Shown: positions 24,054-36,934 of the stretch, piece by piece | Position numbering within the stretch: the stretch's first letter is position 1 | Layout of the letters: every line of letters starts with the position of its first letter | Assembly (NCBI GenBank): GCA_039602395.1 | Contig: JBCNJP010000003.1 | Coordinates: forward strand, 29,023,081-29,087,080 | Source: Deinandra increscens subsp. villosa | Taxonomy: Eukaryota > Streptophyta > Magnoliopsida > Asterales > Asteraceae | Length of the DNA: 64,000 nucleotides | Direction: 5' to 3' | The notes under the pieces: model-generated | Seen by the model: only the letters and a program-made list of their open reading frames with translations | Database searches by the model: none | Told to the model about the DNA's origin: nothing | Program-made: the position numbers and the translations under genes

Positions 24054-26063
24054 ACGGCTATAGAGGAAATCAAGAAGTTGTAGACATACCTTCTTGTTTT
24101 GTAACAAATCCCACCCAACCGTTACATATATAATATATATTTATTTTTGCATGTCTATATTGATGTTCATTGCGTGATTTTATTTCCAAATACAAATAAC
24201 TATTACCTCCTGAATATAATTGATGTTATTAGGTAGTAATTTTAAGAGAACCATAATATTTTGTAATATATGCGTGATTTTCAAAGAACACTTATGTGAT
24301 TATTAATAGTTGCGTTATTTTAAATTAACCCTTACGTTATTTGTAAGTGTTGTGTTATTTTCAGTTAATCAGTGTTTCTATAAACTAGAGTTATGAAACG
24401 CATCAGGTAAAGATTTCAAATGATGTTTAAGTTTTAAAAAGTTGGTGTTGCGTCATTTGTTTAAACATTTGCGTTATATGTTAATCTCTCTTTTTTTATT
24501 TATTTATTATTTTTTTGAGAAGACGCATGTGTACTTTATACTATTTTGTGTGGTAATAAATAATGCATGTACACTTTTATACTAATTTGCTTGATATTAT
24601 ATAACGCATGTATACGTATACTCTTTTGCGTTATATTACAGAGATGTGTTAAATTTATTTATTTATCTATTTATTTTTTTTTGAAAAGATAACATTACCC
24701 TTTTAAAAAAAAAATAAAGGCAGATTAAAATCTTTTAAGAATTAGGTAAAAAATTAGGCCCCCAAACTTTGTGTTATTAAGGCCCCCAAGCATTGAAGTT
24801 TTCATGATGTTGAAGGCCGGAAGGAGCTATTGCAGTAGTTGCAGGTATTTTCGGAGTTATGATCGGTGGTGACCGTTGAACGGTCGAATTTTTTAATCCC
24901 CTCAACCTTCAACCAGCGCCATTAACATGGCGCCTATCACGAATTCGGCTAAGATGGCGCCCCGGGGGTGGGTGCGGGCGCTATAGGGGCGCTATAGGGC
25001 TCCATGGCGCCCCCATGGAGCCCCATTACGGGCAGCCTAAGGAAGAAGATAAATAAATTAGATGGTTGGTGCTTGAGTGAGTGAGTGACTAAAATTGCTT
25101 GGTTACTTTTTGAGCCTATTTTTTACTTTTTGTAGAGGAGATATTTTGATTAAATATTGATTATTGGTTTTTGTATCTTTAATTTACTTCTATTTTTTTA
25201 GTTTTTGTTATTTTGTTGATTATTCAACCCCTTTAGTGTTTTTATTTTATAAGTTTCTTAAACAAACAATAAATTAGAGTTACTAAATAATATATAACAT
25301 TTTTATCAAGGATTAACAAACATGTAAGCATTAAGTTTTTTCTTCTTTTTAATTTAAAGATTAAAAATGTTATAAATAATATTTAAAATAATTTACATCT
25401 TGAAGCGTGTCGCCTAGTTCAGACCTCAAGGAATTGTGGGGTTATTTAATATAAAGTTTTGGATGCAGTAATTATAATGTTTAGGTGCGGTTAATTTAAT
25501 TTAGCATATTTGACATATAAACTATCATTATTATTTACCGAAAGGTCTTTGGTCTAGCGGTATTTTGGTGTTGAATTAGGTTTTATCTTTATAAGTGGTG
25601 AAGATTTAAACATGTGGTGAATTAAAAAATTGTCGTTAAAAAATAAGATATTATTATTTGACCCTTTTCAAGGCTTTTTTTTTTACTCTCGCTGACGAAT
25701 AATCCTGGATCCGCATATTAAATTGGTGAGGAATCGGTGAAAGAAACTACATTGAAGTATTTGTCATCTTTCACTTGTTTAGTTTTAATAATGCAAAACA
25801 TTATCTTACAAATATAAACTTCTTTTTACGTGGCAATGGAAATACATGGTCCCTCCAACAAAGGAAAATGACTTAGTCTTCCATTCAGACAAAAAAGATA
25901 TTAGTTAAATGGTTGGATCCTAATGAACAAGACTCACTTCCAAGTCTCCCCTGGCAATTACGGCGAAGCTGGTTCGATTGTTTCTTTATCATATAAACCC
26001 ATATATATGTTTCCTAATTCTTTCTGTATATTTATTTTACTCATCGAGTTGGAACCGAAAAAC
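24054..26063. other. AT-rich intergenic DNA upstream of the LRR gene
   Basis: No gene is recognised. At 24900-25030 there is a GC-rich island (repeated GGCGCT/GGCGCC, CGCTATAGG) with a perfect 11-bp inverted repeat GGGCTCCATGG/CCATGGAGCCC at 24997-25023, loop CGCCC. The rest is A/T-rich with homopolymer runs. An in-frame upstream ATG for the LRR gene exists at 25923, but the sequence before Met at 26064 does not look like protein. Confidence 0.6.
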
Positions 26064-29000
26064 ATGGCGAATCAAGGGGGTGTGGTTTTCCATCTCTTTT
26101 TTATAAGTATCTTTTTTATTGCAACCACACACATTTGTTTTGGAGCTGAAAACATGTCACTTTGCAATGAGCAAGAGAGGCTAGCTCTTCTCAAGTTCAA
26201 ACAAAGTGTCTCGGATGACTTTGGAATGCTCTCATCATGGGTAGGGAGTGATTGTTGTCAATGGAAAAGAGTTCGTTGTGATGCTACCACTGGGAGCGTT
26301 GTTAGCCTTCGTCTCACCGGACATAATATATGGAATTCCTATTATTTCCCAGAGTCCAATCCAGCTGATATAGATCCCTCAGATAACAATGAAGATTACT
26401 ATCCAGATGGTGAAGACAACTACTTAGTTGGTAATGAGCTGAACGCTTCCTTAGCAGAGCTGAAGTATCTTAAATATTTGGACCTGAGTGGGAATGATTT
26501 TCGGAAGAGCCAGATTTCCGAGTTCATTGGATCCTTGAAGCATCTGAGCTACCTCAATCTCTCTAATGCAGGCTTCAGTGGTAGTATTCCTCCTCACATC
26601 GGAAATCTTTCTCAGTTGGAGGTTCTAGATCTCAGTACTCGTCACCCAGATCTCGTGGCAGACGACCTTGCATGGGTTTTTCGTCTTTCGTTGCTCAAGC
26701 ATCTTAACTTGAGTGGAGTGGATCTTATGAGGGCACAAAACGTGAACATGGTATTGTACATGATTCCTTCATTAGTAGAGTTAAGTTTGAGTCATTGTAG
26801 TCTTACGAATGCACATCTTGGCCCTTTCCTAAATCTAAGTAGAATGCTCCCCAACATTCGATACCTAGATCTTAGCAAGAACTCATTCTATGATCAACTA
26901 CCTCCCTTTCTGCCAAATATGACATCCCTAACATTCCTTGATATTTCAAAATCTGATTTTTGTCCTCCACTGAACCTTGCAAGCCTTTTAAACATGATCC
27001 CTTCTTTATCAGACTTGCATTTGTCACGTTGTGAACTTTATAATGAGAACATGTCTCCCACTAATCTTAATTCTAGTATTTGTAACATCCAACACCTGGA
27101 TCTAAGTGGCAACTCAATCGAAGGAAGATTCCCGTATCTTTTAACGAACATAAGTTCCCTAAAAGTTCTTGATCTTCGCAAAAATTTTCTTAATTCATCA
27201 ATTCCGATCATGCTTAACCTTCTAAAGCTTGACATTTCTAGTAATAACTTCACGAATATGGAGCATGTTGGAATATGGAGACAATGTCACCTGAAAGAAC
27301 TTAGAGTGTCACACAATTATTTAGGGGAGGAAATGATTGGTGTGTCAACAAACATATCTCAATGTTCGGAGTATGCTTTGGAAGAGCTGTATTTAGATCA
27401 TAATCAACTGAAAGGTTCGATTCCAGAATCCCTTGTAAGGCTGGCCAATTTAAGAGTCTTGGATCTATCAGCAAACAAATTGATAAATTTAATCCCCGAC
27501 TCTCTTGGGAGATTAACAACATTAGAAGTACTAGATATATAATCAAACCAGTTAAATGGGAAGATTTCAATCTCAATTGGTCAACTTAGCAACCTAAACT
27601 TTCTCAATGCATCCAGCAATAGTTTAGAAGGAATAGTTTTTGAATCCCATTTTGCTAATTTGTCGATGTTGACGTACTTAGATATCAGTTCAAATAGTAA
27701 CTTGACACTCAATGTTTCACGTCACTGGATACCTCCATTCAACTTGACAACCCTTCAACTCAGTTCTTGCAAGATCATAGATGAATTTCCAGAGTGGCTA
27801 AGGACACAAAGAAACCTTAAAAAGTTAGTGCTGTACAATACTACCATTTCAGGTCCATTACCTGAATGGTTTCAGCAGATGCCCATCATTCCTCACTTGG
27901 ATTTCTCTTGTAACAACCTCACTGGACCTTTGACTAACCTTCCTCTTGGGGATCATTTCAATGGGTTTCAAGATAAATTTAGAGGATTACTAAATTTGCA
28001 AAGTAACCTTTTTAATGGGTCAATCCCAAGGTCATTATGTGGAAGGACATCTTTGGAGGTTCTTGATGTCTCTTATAATAAGTTAAGTGGGGAAATTCCT
28101 ACCTGTCTGGAGAATCTTAAAAGTTTGCGTGCAATGATATTAAGCTACAATGGGTTCTCAGGCGTCATTCCAAGTTCTATTGGCAGGAATTCATTATTGG
28201 CATGGTTACACTTGAATGGCAACAACTTTACGGGAGAGCTACCTCCAGATATGGCTAATTTACATAATTTGTGGGTCTTAGATTTGGGCAATAATGAATT
28301 CTCTGGAAAGATACCGGAGTGGTTCTCAGAACTGACAGAATTGATGGTTCTCAGGTTACATAAAAATAAATTCACCGGAAGAATCCCCCCTTCATTGTGC
28401 AAGAATGCATGTCTTCAAAATCTTGATGTTGCACATAACAACTTAAAAGGGCATATCCCTCATTGCCTAGGAGATCTGTCTGCGATGATTGATCGTGACT
28501 ACTGCCGTCATTATGTCTACTCTAAAGAGGAGGTAATTCTAGTCACAAAAGGTTATGAACTTGCATATGCAAACTCCATATTGTTACTTGTCGTTAACTT
28601 GGACCTTTCAAGCAATAAACTAGTCGGAGAAATACCTGAAGAGTTAACAGGACTTACTCAATTGATTTTTTTCAATGTTTCTAATAATAATCTCACTGGA
28701 AATATTCCTGATAATATTGGGAACTTGAAGTCCATAGAATCTCTTGACTTATCTGTAAACAAGTTGATTGGAATTATTCCACCAAGTATGGCCGATATGA
28801 AGGATTTGACTTTTCTCAATCTGTCACGCAACAACCTGTCTGGACCAATTCCAAAAGGATACCAATTTTTAACTTTTGATCCATCATCATATATTGATAA
28901 TCAAGATCTATGTGGTCCTCCAGTTATGAAGATTTGCCTGGATCCTGTCCCACCAACCTTCACAACAAGTAAGAAAAAGAACAAGAAGGTATGGTTTTAC

Positions 29001-29174
29001 TTGGACGTAATATGTGGTTTTGCAACAGGGTTTTTGGGTGTTATTGGAGCTTTGTTGTTCAACAAGAAGTGGAGAAAAGAGTTTTACAGACTTACAGGGG
29101 TTATCATGGACAACATATACGTTGCAGTGGCCATAAAACTTAACAAGATGAAGAGACGGGGAGAAGCCATCTAG
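26064..29174 (+). pseudogene. LRR receptor-like protein (Cf/EIX type) with one in-frame stop
   Basis: Starts MANQGGVVFHLFFIS, a hydrophobic signal peptide. An LRR N-terminal cap follows (CNEQERLALLKFKQ...DCCQWKRVRC), then many extracytoplasmic LRRs (LxxLxLSxNxLxGxIP), an island domain containing KGYELAYANS, four closing LRRs, a transmembrane segment (FYLDVICGFATGFLGVIGAL) and a short basic tail without kinase. This is the layout of cell-surface immune receptors that signal through SOBIR1/BAK1-type partners. Codon 493 is TAA (27540-27542) where the family has Ser/Asn-like residues (LDI*SNQLNG). Downstream the same frame is open to 29174, so this single nonsense change is the only break seen; full length would be about 1036 residues. 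An upstream ATG at 25923 is in frame but lacks signal-peptide character. Single exon, usual for the family. Confidence 0.93.
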
Positions 29175-29679
29175 ATATTTCAGAATACATGAAACTAGCA
29201 TATAGAATATGATGAATACTTTTGCTCTTTGATTCTAGTACTAGTATCCTTGTGCTTTTATATTTCTAGCAGATTCATATATGACAACCGTGAGTGAAGT
29301 TCTCTCTAATCTTTTTATTTTTATAAAGTGACCCATCTTAACTAAGCTCTCCATGAATCCGACGTCCTCATATTAAAACTTGTTACAACAATAGTAGACA
29401 CAACAAATAAAGTAAGTTAGCTAAAAATGAAAAACTTATCAATAAATAAGATTTGGATTGAGTTACCCCAGTTTAATCAAAAGAGTATTTTTTTTTAAAC
29501 ACAATGTTTTCACAAAGAAAAACATGTTTAACTCCCTGTCCTACTACCTGCACGTTGTTCATTAATACTGTTTTTCCTAGTTTTAAAATCTCTACTATTA
29601 TTACATTCTCCCATAAAGTAGAGATCAATTTTATAAATGTTAAGTTTTTTATTCATTCGTAAAAAACAGGACCGACAAC
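29175..29679. other. 3' flank of the LRR gene, no feature seen
   Basis: A/T-rich sequence with no recognised gene or repeat. The LRR gene terminator region is probably in the first 150 bp, but no clear polyadenylation signal was singled out. Confidence 0.5.
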
Positions 29680-29867
29680 CAGTGGCGAAGGATATAAGGG
29701 GCGGGAGGGGGCGCCCGACCCCCCGAATTTTTTTTTGCGATGTAACGAGTATATAATTTTCGTGTAGAAAATTTCGATATGCTACGGTTTCGACCCCCCA
29801 TATTAGTTGTGAAATTTTTTTATATAGATCCCGACCCCCCACTAGTTTTTTTCAAGCTTCGCCACTG
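29680..29867. mobile_element. 188-bp hAT-type MITE with perfect 8-bp target duplication
   Basis: Terminal inverted repeats CAGTGGCGAAG (29680-29690) and CTTCGCCACTG (29857-29867) are perfect over 11 bp. The 8-bp duplication CCGACAAC is identical on both sides (29672-29679 and 29868-29875). An 8-bp duplication with CA..TG ends is the hAT signature. Inside are repeated runs of CGACCCCCC. Non-coding, so moved in trans. Confidence 0.95.
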
Positions 29868-29875
29868 CCGACAAC

Positions 29876-30911
29876 AATTAATAAAGTTGCCTTATAGTAA
29901 AAGAACAATTGGTTAAGGTTGTAAAATGTTTAAATCTTTTAAAATTATGAAATCCATATAAGTTCACACCCAGCAATGTCCATGGCTCGGTGTTATACTT
30001 GGGTAAATCACAAATACAATGTGGGTTGTTTTTTACTCTCTCAAAGACACTAATGAGTCCCCTAAGAAAATACATGAACATGTGATGTACCTCCTCGGCT
30101 CCTCGTAGAGGAGACTAAACCATTTTAGGGGTATAAGGCAAACAAAAAATTTAATGCCCTTCTCCATATTCAGGCCTTGTGATCCACAACTAATAAGGTA
30201 ATCTATTAAACAACTAAAAATACAATCACTAAGGATGGAAGGGGTGGTAGTAATGGGTTGAAGCAGCAACCAATCAGCATGTGTCAACTATGAGAGAGAA
30301 AAAAATAGTGAATTTGAAATACAAAGGTAGTAGAATAGACGGGATGGTGGTACTGTACTAGCAAAATATATATGGCAATTTGGTAATTAATGTAGTGGCA
30401 TTTTGATAGTTGTCTGGAATATTCTTAGAACAAGTCTTGACTTCCTCCAGCTTCACTATGTTTTTACAACTATAAAAAACAAAGCAGCCACATGAAGCAA
30501 CGGTAGCAACTGGAAACTAACAAGCAGTTTGAAGCAGGAGGGAGGTAGCCGAAGGCGCCCCTCCCACCCTAAACATCTAACTAGGTAATCAACTAATCAA
30601 CAAACTCTTAAAGGAACAAATATTTATTTAAGATCATGAAATACGATGGTTACTTTTTATCATATAGGTTTATGAATCGAGTAAGCTTGGTGGACACAAG
30701 CATGCCCATGTTCCAAACTAGCACGTGAACCATGATGATGTGAGTTTTTGGGACATACGCTTGTGTGTTGCTTGTGTCCCAAGTAAAGGTGTTGATAAGA
30801 GTATGATATGTTGCTTGTAAACCCATAGTTGGAGCATAATCTATCAACCTTTGGTACAATTCCCGTGCATACTTCAACCCATTATAAAAACTTCTTTAAT
30901 AAGCCCACCTT
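29876..30911. other. Intergenic stretch, nothing recognised
   Basis: A/T-rich with a short GC patch at 30540-30570 (GGCGCCCCTCCC). Open frames here are short and show no recognisable family. Confidence 0.5.
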
Positions 30912-31165
30912 CACTACTACAAAAAAACCATTTATGACGCGCAATGCGCGTTATAAAGGGGTATAGATGATGCACATTTACGCGTCATGGAAGCCTCCGT
31001 CATAAAGAAAGATGACGTGCATTTGCGCGTCATTTGCTCATGACGCGCATTGCGCATGTCATAAATGCGCGTCAAGGAAGTCTCTCTCATAAAGGAATAT
31101 GACACCCATTTTGCGTGTCATCTGCTTATGAGACGCATTTTTACGTGTCATGGTTTTAAAAACTT
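30912..31165. mobile_element. CACTA-type transposon terminus with subterminal palindromes
   Basis: Starts CACTACTACAAAAAAA, the CACTA (En/Spm) terminal form. A dense series of imperfect palindromes follows, built on ATGACGCGCAT/GCGCGTCAT (30934-31160), such as GACGTGCATTTGCGCGTC, as in transposase-binding subterminal regions. The opposite end (TTTTGTAGTAGTG) was not found in the window, so the element is truncated, longer than expected, or a relic. Confidence 0.6.
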
Positions 31166-31454
31166 TTTTTTTTAAATTTTTTTTATATAAAATCACTAAT
31201 TTCAACATTAAATGATAATTAACCTTATAATACACTTATAGCAAAATAATGCATTTCATATATATAATTAACCTATATATACAAAACACAACCCATGATA
31301 CAATCTCTAAAACATGCTTTATAAGCCTTTAAATGCACACATGGTACCAGTTTTTAAACATGGTGTACAAGTGAAACATGCACAATCATAAACACCCTGT
31401 GGTACCATCCTTTTAGCGCTTTATACAACTATGTATGCGCAAAAAAAAAATGGT

Positions 31455-31960
31455 TGATTTGTGGGCCCTTTGCTTATTCGATCCGTTCTTTGGGCCCGCC
31501 CTGGGATTTCCGGCAGCCTCCATGCCTATGGCCTTGCACTTGATTATCTAAAGCAGCAGGTGAAATCACACCCATACCTCATGAACGCCCACCCTCTCTC
31601 TTCTTCTTCAGTCACCACATCCCTCCCCACACCATCCTTCATGGCCTGTTCTCTGTCTCTCTCAATTTTGTTTTAGGGTTTCGGAAAGAAATTTGACTGC
31701 TCACGAAAGAAACATTAGTTCAGTCACAAGATCGAATTATTGCATCAATATCAGAATCTAAGGTTTGATTTCAGTACAATCCTTTGATTGCCTCATTTTT
31801 TTGTAGGGTTTTGTTTGCGGTGCTTAATCGTCTCTTTGGTTTGGTTTGACAGATCGGGATGGATAAGGTAAACCACCAAGCCCTAATCGGATGTTTTAGG
31901 GTTGTCGTATGCAGTCGTGTTTTCTTTCGTTGAACATCGAATTTTAGGGTTTGCATCGTT
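31455..31960 (+). promoter_or_regulatory. Promoter-like patch with Site II (TGGGCC) and telo-box motifs
   Basis: Two TGGGCCC-type sites (about 31460-31495) are followed by pyrimidine-rich sequence and repeated TAGGGTTT/AACCCTA telo-boxes (31672, 31804, 31895, 31945). This pairing is typical of plant housekeeping promoters and 5' UTRs. A possible short exon, GGGATGGATAAG followed by GTAAAC, lies at 31856-31869. No downstream coding region was recognised, so this may be a gene relic or noncoding transcript start. Confidence 0.35.
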
Positions 31961-34900
31961 TGCAGAGAGTGTGCAGGTTACGGCTTTGTAGTAAACCCAT
32001 GTTCATCTGTTGTGTTTCAGGGTTTTGTTTGGGTCTCGGTTATACGGAAGCCTAAAAAGTAAGCGGCTTTGTGTTCTTCATATTCAGTTTTTTGATATTT
32101 CCATCTCTCGGGTAATTTTTTTCTTTGTAGAGACCTAGGTTTTTTTGCGTACACCGACTATTAGCTGTTTTGGTTTTCCATAGTGTTTTTTTAGAAATTG
32201 GGGTTTATCTTGGTTTCTGGTTAGATCTGACGATTATTTTTAATTTTCTAGGGTTTTTACTGAAGGGTATTCAGGTCGGCAACGCCTGTTGGAACTCTAT
32301 TGTCTCGAGTACAGAATCCAGGTATTCGTCTTTTTCTAACCAGATCCATTATTTTCATTTCATATATATATATTTTTTAATTTCATATTTAATGGGCTTA
32401 CGATTACATTCCGTCATATTTAATGTATTATTAGTTTTTGTTCTGTTACTTTAAATCTATCTATGCCTGATCTGTGGCAAACTTTCAGAGTGTTCGGACT
32501 ATGTTTTTATAATGTTCTGAGTGATGATGTAAATGAAATGATACTGTGATGCTTGAATGTTAATCCATCTTAAACGTATGCTTGATGTTTAGATCTACTG
32601 TTTATGGTGCCTATTTATACCGATCATGTAAATAAAATGATACAGTATGCCCTTTTATTATTTGTTCATTAAAATTCATATATATATTTGCTTCTGAAGT
32701 GTGATTTTCTCTGTTTTTATTTCTGGTTTAAGGTATGCAAGTGTCTAATTAATCTTCTGCATAGGTATAGTTTCAAATGTTTGTATTTTACCGAGTAATA
32801 GAAATTTTGATGTTTTTATCACGCTAGGTTCATTGTCTTTCTTTTGACTGTTTTAATAGTAAATATTAGTTGTCTTTAAATATAAAAGTGTTTGTTTTGA
32901 CTGTTTTGTGAGGCTATGGTTTCATATATTTGTATTTCTATTTTACTAAATTAATCATATAATAAATTAAATTTTCCAAATACGATTTCATTATTTATGA
33001 GGCTATGTTGATTAACTATGGTTTCATATCTTCCTATAGAAATTTTAATGTGTTTGGAGTCTAAGTTGATCGTAGAAGATTGACATATTTTCAAAATTTA
33101 ATTGTATCAGTGGGGAAGATAAAGATATGAACCCACTGAGTCTAAGTTACAATGTCTTTATGAGTCTAAGTTGATTGTAGATAAAGATATTTTGAAAATT
33201 TAATCATATGTATGGTTACATATATTCATGTTTAACTGAATAATTGAAATTTCAATGTCTTTATGAGTCTTTATGTGGTTACGGTGTCATATAAACATAC
33301 TTTGAAAACATATTCTTAAAAGGGTTACCATTGACATTAAAACTTCAATGTCTTTATAAGTCTAAATAGTAAGATACATTTTGAAAATAGAAATTTCATG
33401 TGTTCCTGATATTTATAACAAATCAACATTTTCAAAAGGATTCCTTGCTTTGTAATATATGGTATTATTATATTGGTTATATGGTATATGATATTATTAT
33501 ATTAGTGTGTTTATTATATGAGATAAAATATTAGTGTTGTATATCAGATAAATAGAACTTCCATTCTTTATACATGTGTGGCTCGATCATGGTGTTGGTT
33601 TTGCCTTTTGACTTTACCAACTCTTACCATGCTTGCCATGTTCTCTGACTGTCCTTGAGGTATGGTTGCATTTGAGGATGATCTTCTGCTCATTTTATAT
33701 TTGAGGTATTGAAACCAGAATTATTTCCTTTGATTTTTCATTTATGTGTTGTTTGTCTTTTATTATTTCCATTTGTTTCCTTCTTTAGTTGAGATTGATA
33801 TCATTGTCATTCATAGATGACAGAAGCCATCATTGTTAATAACCCATTGCGTAGCTTTAAAGAATGATCATTTATCTAATAAATGAAAAAATATGAACAC
33901 TTCTTTGTGCCTTTAGTAAGAACAGAAACACCATCCGTTGGTACATCAACTTAACTTGCAGAATTGTCCTGAGGTTTTACTTATGATGGTCACTGTGTTT
34001 CTATGTTTAATGGGACAAAGTATGCAGGGCATGCAGAATTTTGCGCGACTTTCATCCTTCTTTCTGCCATTTTCAGTGTTTGACCCATGGAAGTACATAA
34101 ATGTTAGTAATAGTCACAATCTAGAACTGTAAATGGCCCATAAATATTGATTGTTGCCAGTAAGTTTATTTCTATGCCTAGCCACTTTATTTGGCCAGCC
34201 TGCTCTAGAAACATACAATCTAGAGTTTTTGTATCAGGAAGATTTTTGCTGTTTTATGTGATGTCTATGCTCCCCAATTATTTGAATGGATAATTTTGTT
34301 TCTTCTTTTTATCAAAAGTCAAAGTGCAGATTTTAAAAGTAAGTATGTCTCATTGTAGTGCTTTTTAACAGTTAATATGTTTGTAATGTATGGTTAAGGA
34401 AAATTTTAATAAAAATATTGAGTTATACTTTTTCTTTTTGTCGCTTTTTTGCAGATAGGTAGGTCAAGATATTTGCAAGGGGTTTTCATTGACCATTGAA
34501 GTAATTCAGGTTTATGGGACTGTTCATCTGTTTAGTCTTATTTTGAAAGGGTGTCATTCAGATTATTTTTGGATTCTTCATTTTTTTATAAAATTACAAG
34601 GTGAAAAATCTAAAAGAGGTTTTGAAATGTGAATACCTCTTTATGAATCCCTACATTTTTACTTTTTCTTTCTTTGTTAGAAGTAAATCTATATGCATTC
34701 TCCACACGAGTTTTGCACGGCCCACATCTTTTTTTTTCTAACCGACTTTCTAAACCGGTTCTTTCAATGTGAATTATTGTTATGCTTTATTATTTATTTC
34801 CCTTTGCAGTTTGTCTAAGGCTACGGCTGCTTTGGTTTATTGTCCTCTTTGCCTTCTAGAGGTGAAAATTGAATCCTTCTTATAACATGCTGATTTGAGG

Positions 34901-36934
34901 TTTACAAAGCATTTATGCAAATGCTAATTCAATCTTTTGGTCTTAACGACCAATACGCTACCCGGAACTCGACATATGGCTCCTTCATAACATTAGACTT
35001 ATTAAGAATGTAAAAGCTACGTCGCAAAGCGCAAGGAACAAGTTTCGCATCACCCGTATCTCTCACGATTGGGGTAACGAACTCTTAAAAAACGGTTTAG
35101 CTCCATCGCGAAGCGCGGGTAGACCAACTTGTATCATTACAAAGTTAACATGAGTTTACAAATGGATCCGGTATGATACCAACATTTATGTCCCTATAAT
35201 AACCTATAATACTAAATATAACACAATACCATTTTCCTTAGTATTCTTATGATATTTATGTCCTTTCAACAAGCATTCTTAACATTAGATGCCTGCAAGA
35301 AAGAATAATGAGCCTATATTAGATCCACTAATTTCAAAATGCAAGCATGGCTAGGAAAGAGAGAATAATGAGCCTATATTTGATCTCTTTCAGATATGTA
35401 TGTTGACATGTTTTTAATGAAAGAAATAGAGTATTAGCACCTTTAACCTAGAAAGTAATCCCACACAAACGTTTATGACATCGGTGGCATAGAGAGCATG
35501 TTTCATTCCAGCTTTTAGACACTGTGCAAGTATGCTAAGAAGTGATAACATCTCACTACTATCCTGGGGTAATATTCAAAATAAGTTAAAAATGACATTC
35601 AAAATCTTTGGTAACATTGGAAAGAGGAAAAAGAATGTGCACTAAGAAAACAGTACCTGAGTAGCAAACATGACCCCAAAGCAAAGAAGCATTTGGTTCA
35701 CCAACATTTTGCTAATAGTCTCGGGCTGCATAATCAACCAATAAGTGTAGCAAATATAGTATGATGGATTCGTGCTTAAGAGATTCGACTTTGTGCAGAG
35801 GATGATTTTGAAACAACATGAAACATCTTGAGTGGATTTTTTGGAACAAAGAATTCGTATTATGTATGTACAAATGAGGTCTGATGTCCCCTATTTATAC
35901 CCACCGATGTGATGGTTACAAGTCAACTAACACACCCCCTAATATGACCGAAATTAACTGCTATTAACTTACCGGACTGTTTTGACCCATATTCACAGAC
36001 TTGTTCAACCCAGTTACACACCCAAGACGGACCCATTCTAATAATATATGGACTAAATAGTTGATCAAGTTTAAGTCTAACAATAACAACTGGTGGATAA
36101 AACTCTGACAGCCAAAGTGAGATAGGAGACATGAGCCTATGATTTGTTCTGATGACCTTTCTTTATACTATATATATGTCACTTACATCACGGAAGACAT
36201 CATCAGATCAAGACCAATCGAGTCACATTGAAATATTTGGATTCTTTGGAGTGATGAACTTGTTGATTAGAGAATTTCACTCGTTCTAGCGAGCAAGCCT
36301 ATATAATTTCTCATCAAGAAACAAGGTAAAGTGTACGTCCTTTTAAGCAGACTGATATCTATTTGTGTTTATCAATATACTGCACATAGTATTTCTATTT
36401 CCTGTCTTATTGTTTGAAAATCAATGTATGAAAAGAAATTAATTACCTTTAAGTGGTTGCTTATTTTATCTTCAATAGCAACAACCCATGATTGTTCCTA
36501 TAATACCAATTGCAACATTAAGAAATGAATTAATAAATGTATATATAACTATGTTATTATTATAGTTGTGCCAACGGGTTTTTTCCCAAAACCAAATCAG
36601 GTATATAATCAACATGGTGAATATGTAAATACCTTCCAGGAATCCAGGGACTTAAGTAAGCATCTCTGTTGTCCAAAAGTATTCCTCAAATAGGAGCTTT
36701 TTGATGAATATTGCAGTGAAATCCAGCATGACATAAATAAAGGGCATATAGAGTCACTGGATTTCCCAAAGAAATGAGCCTTAATTACCTGAAAGGACTT
36801 GTGCAACCAGGAAACATCTTTGGTGTTAAGGCAACAAAGGACTTGGTATAAGTAAGGCCATGACCCTAGATGGCACAAAGATAAGGAAGTGCACTAAAAA
36901 TGCAAATTAAATTGAAAGGATGAATGTGTGTAAG
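31961..36934. other. Long A/T-rich non-coding stretch
   Basis: About 5 kb of T-rich DNA with intron-like texture, short open frames only, and no domain I recognise. Weak exon-like islands flanked by CAG/GTAAG occur near 32020-32060. The target site of the solo LTR is at its right edge (GTAAG, 36930-36934). Confidence 0.45.

Noticed and set aside
25923..26063. In-frame upstream ATG of the LRR gene giving 47 extra residues
   Set aside because: The added stretch has no signal-peptide character, while Met at 26064 starts a typical hydrophobic leader.
34940..35120. Sequence with CGCAAAGCGC and CGCGAAGCGCGGG resembling a Helitron 3' hairpin
   Set aside because: No CTRR end at the right distance and no matching 5' TC terminus found.
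35923..36132. 69-codon frame with possible copia-like LTR context
   Set aside because: No RT, integrase, primer site or paired LTR could be seen.
36609..36878. 89-codon minus-strand frame (MCHLGSWPYLYQ...)
   Set aside because: No family resemblance; near a repeat junction in A/T-rich DNA; most likely chance.
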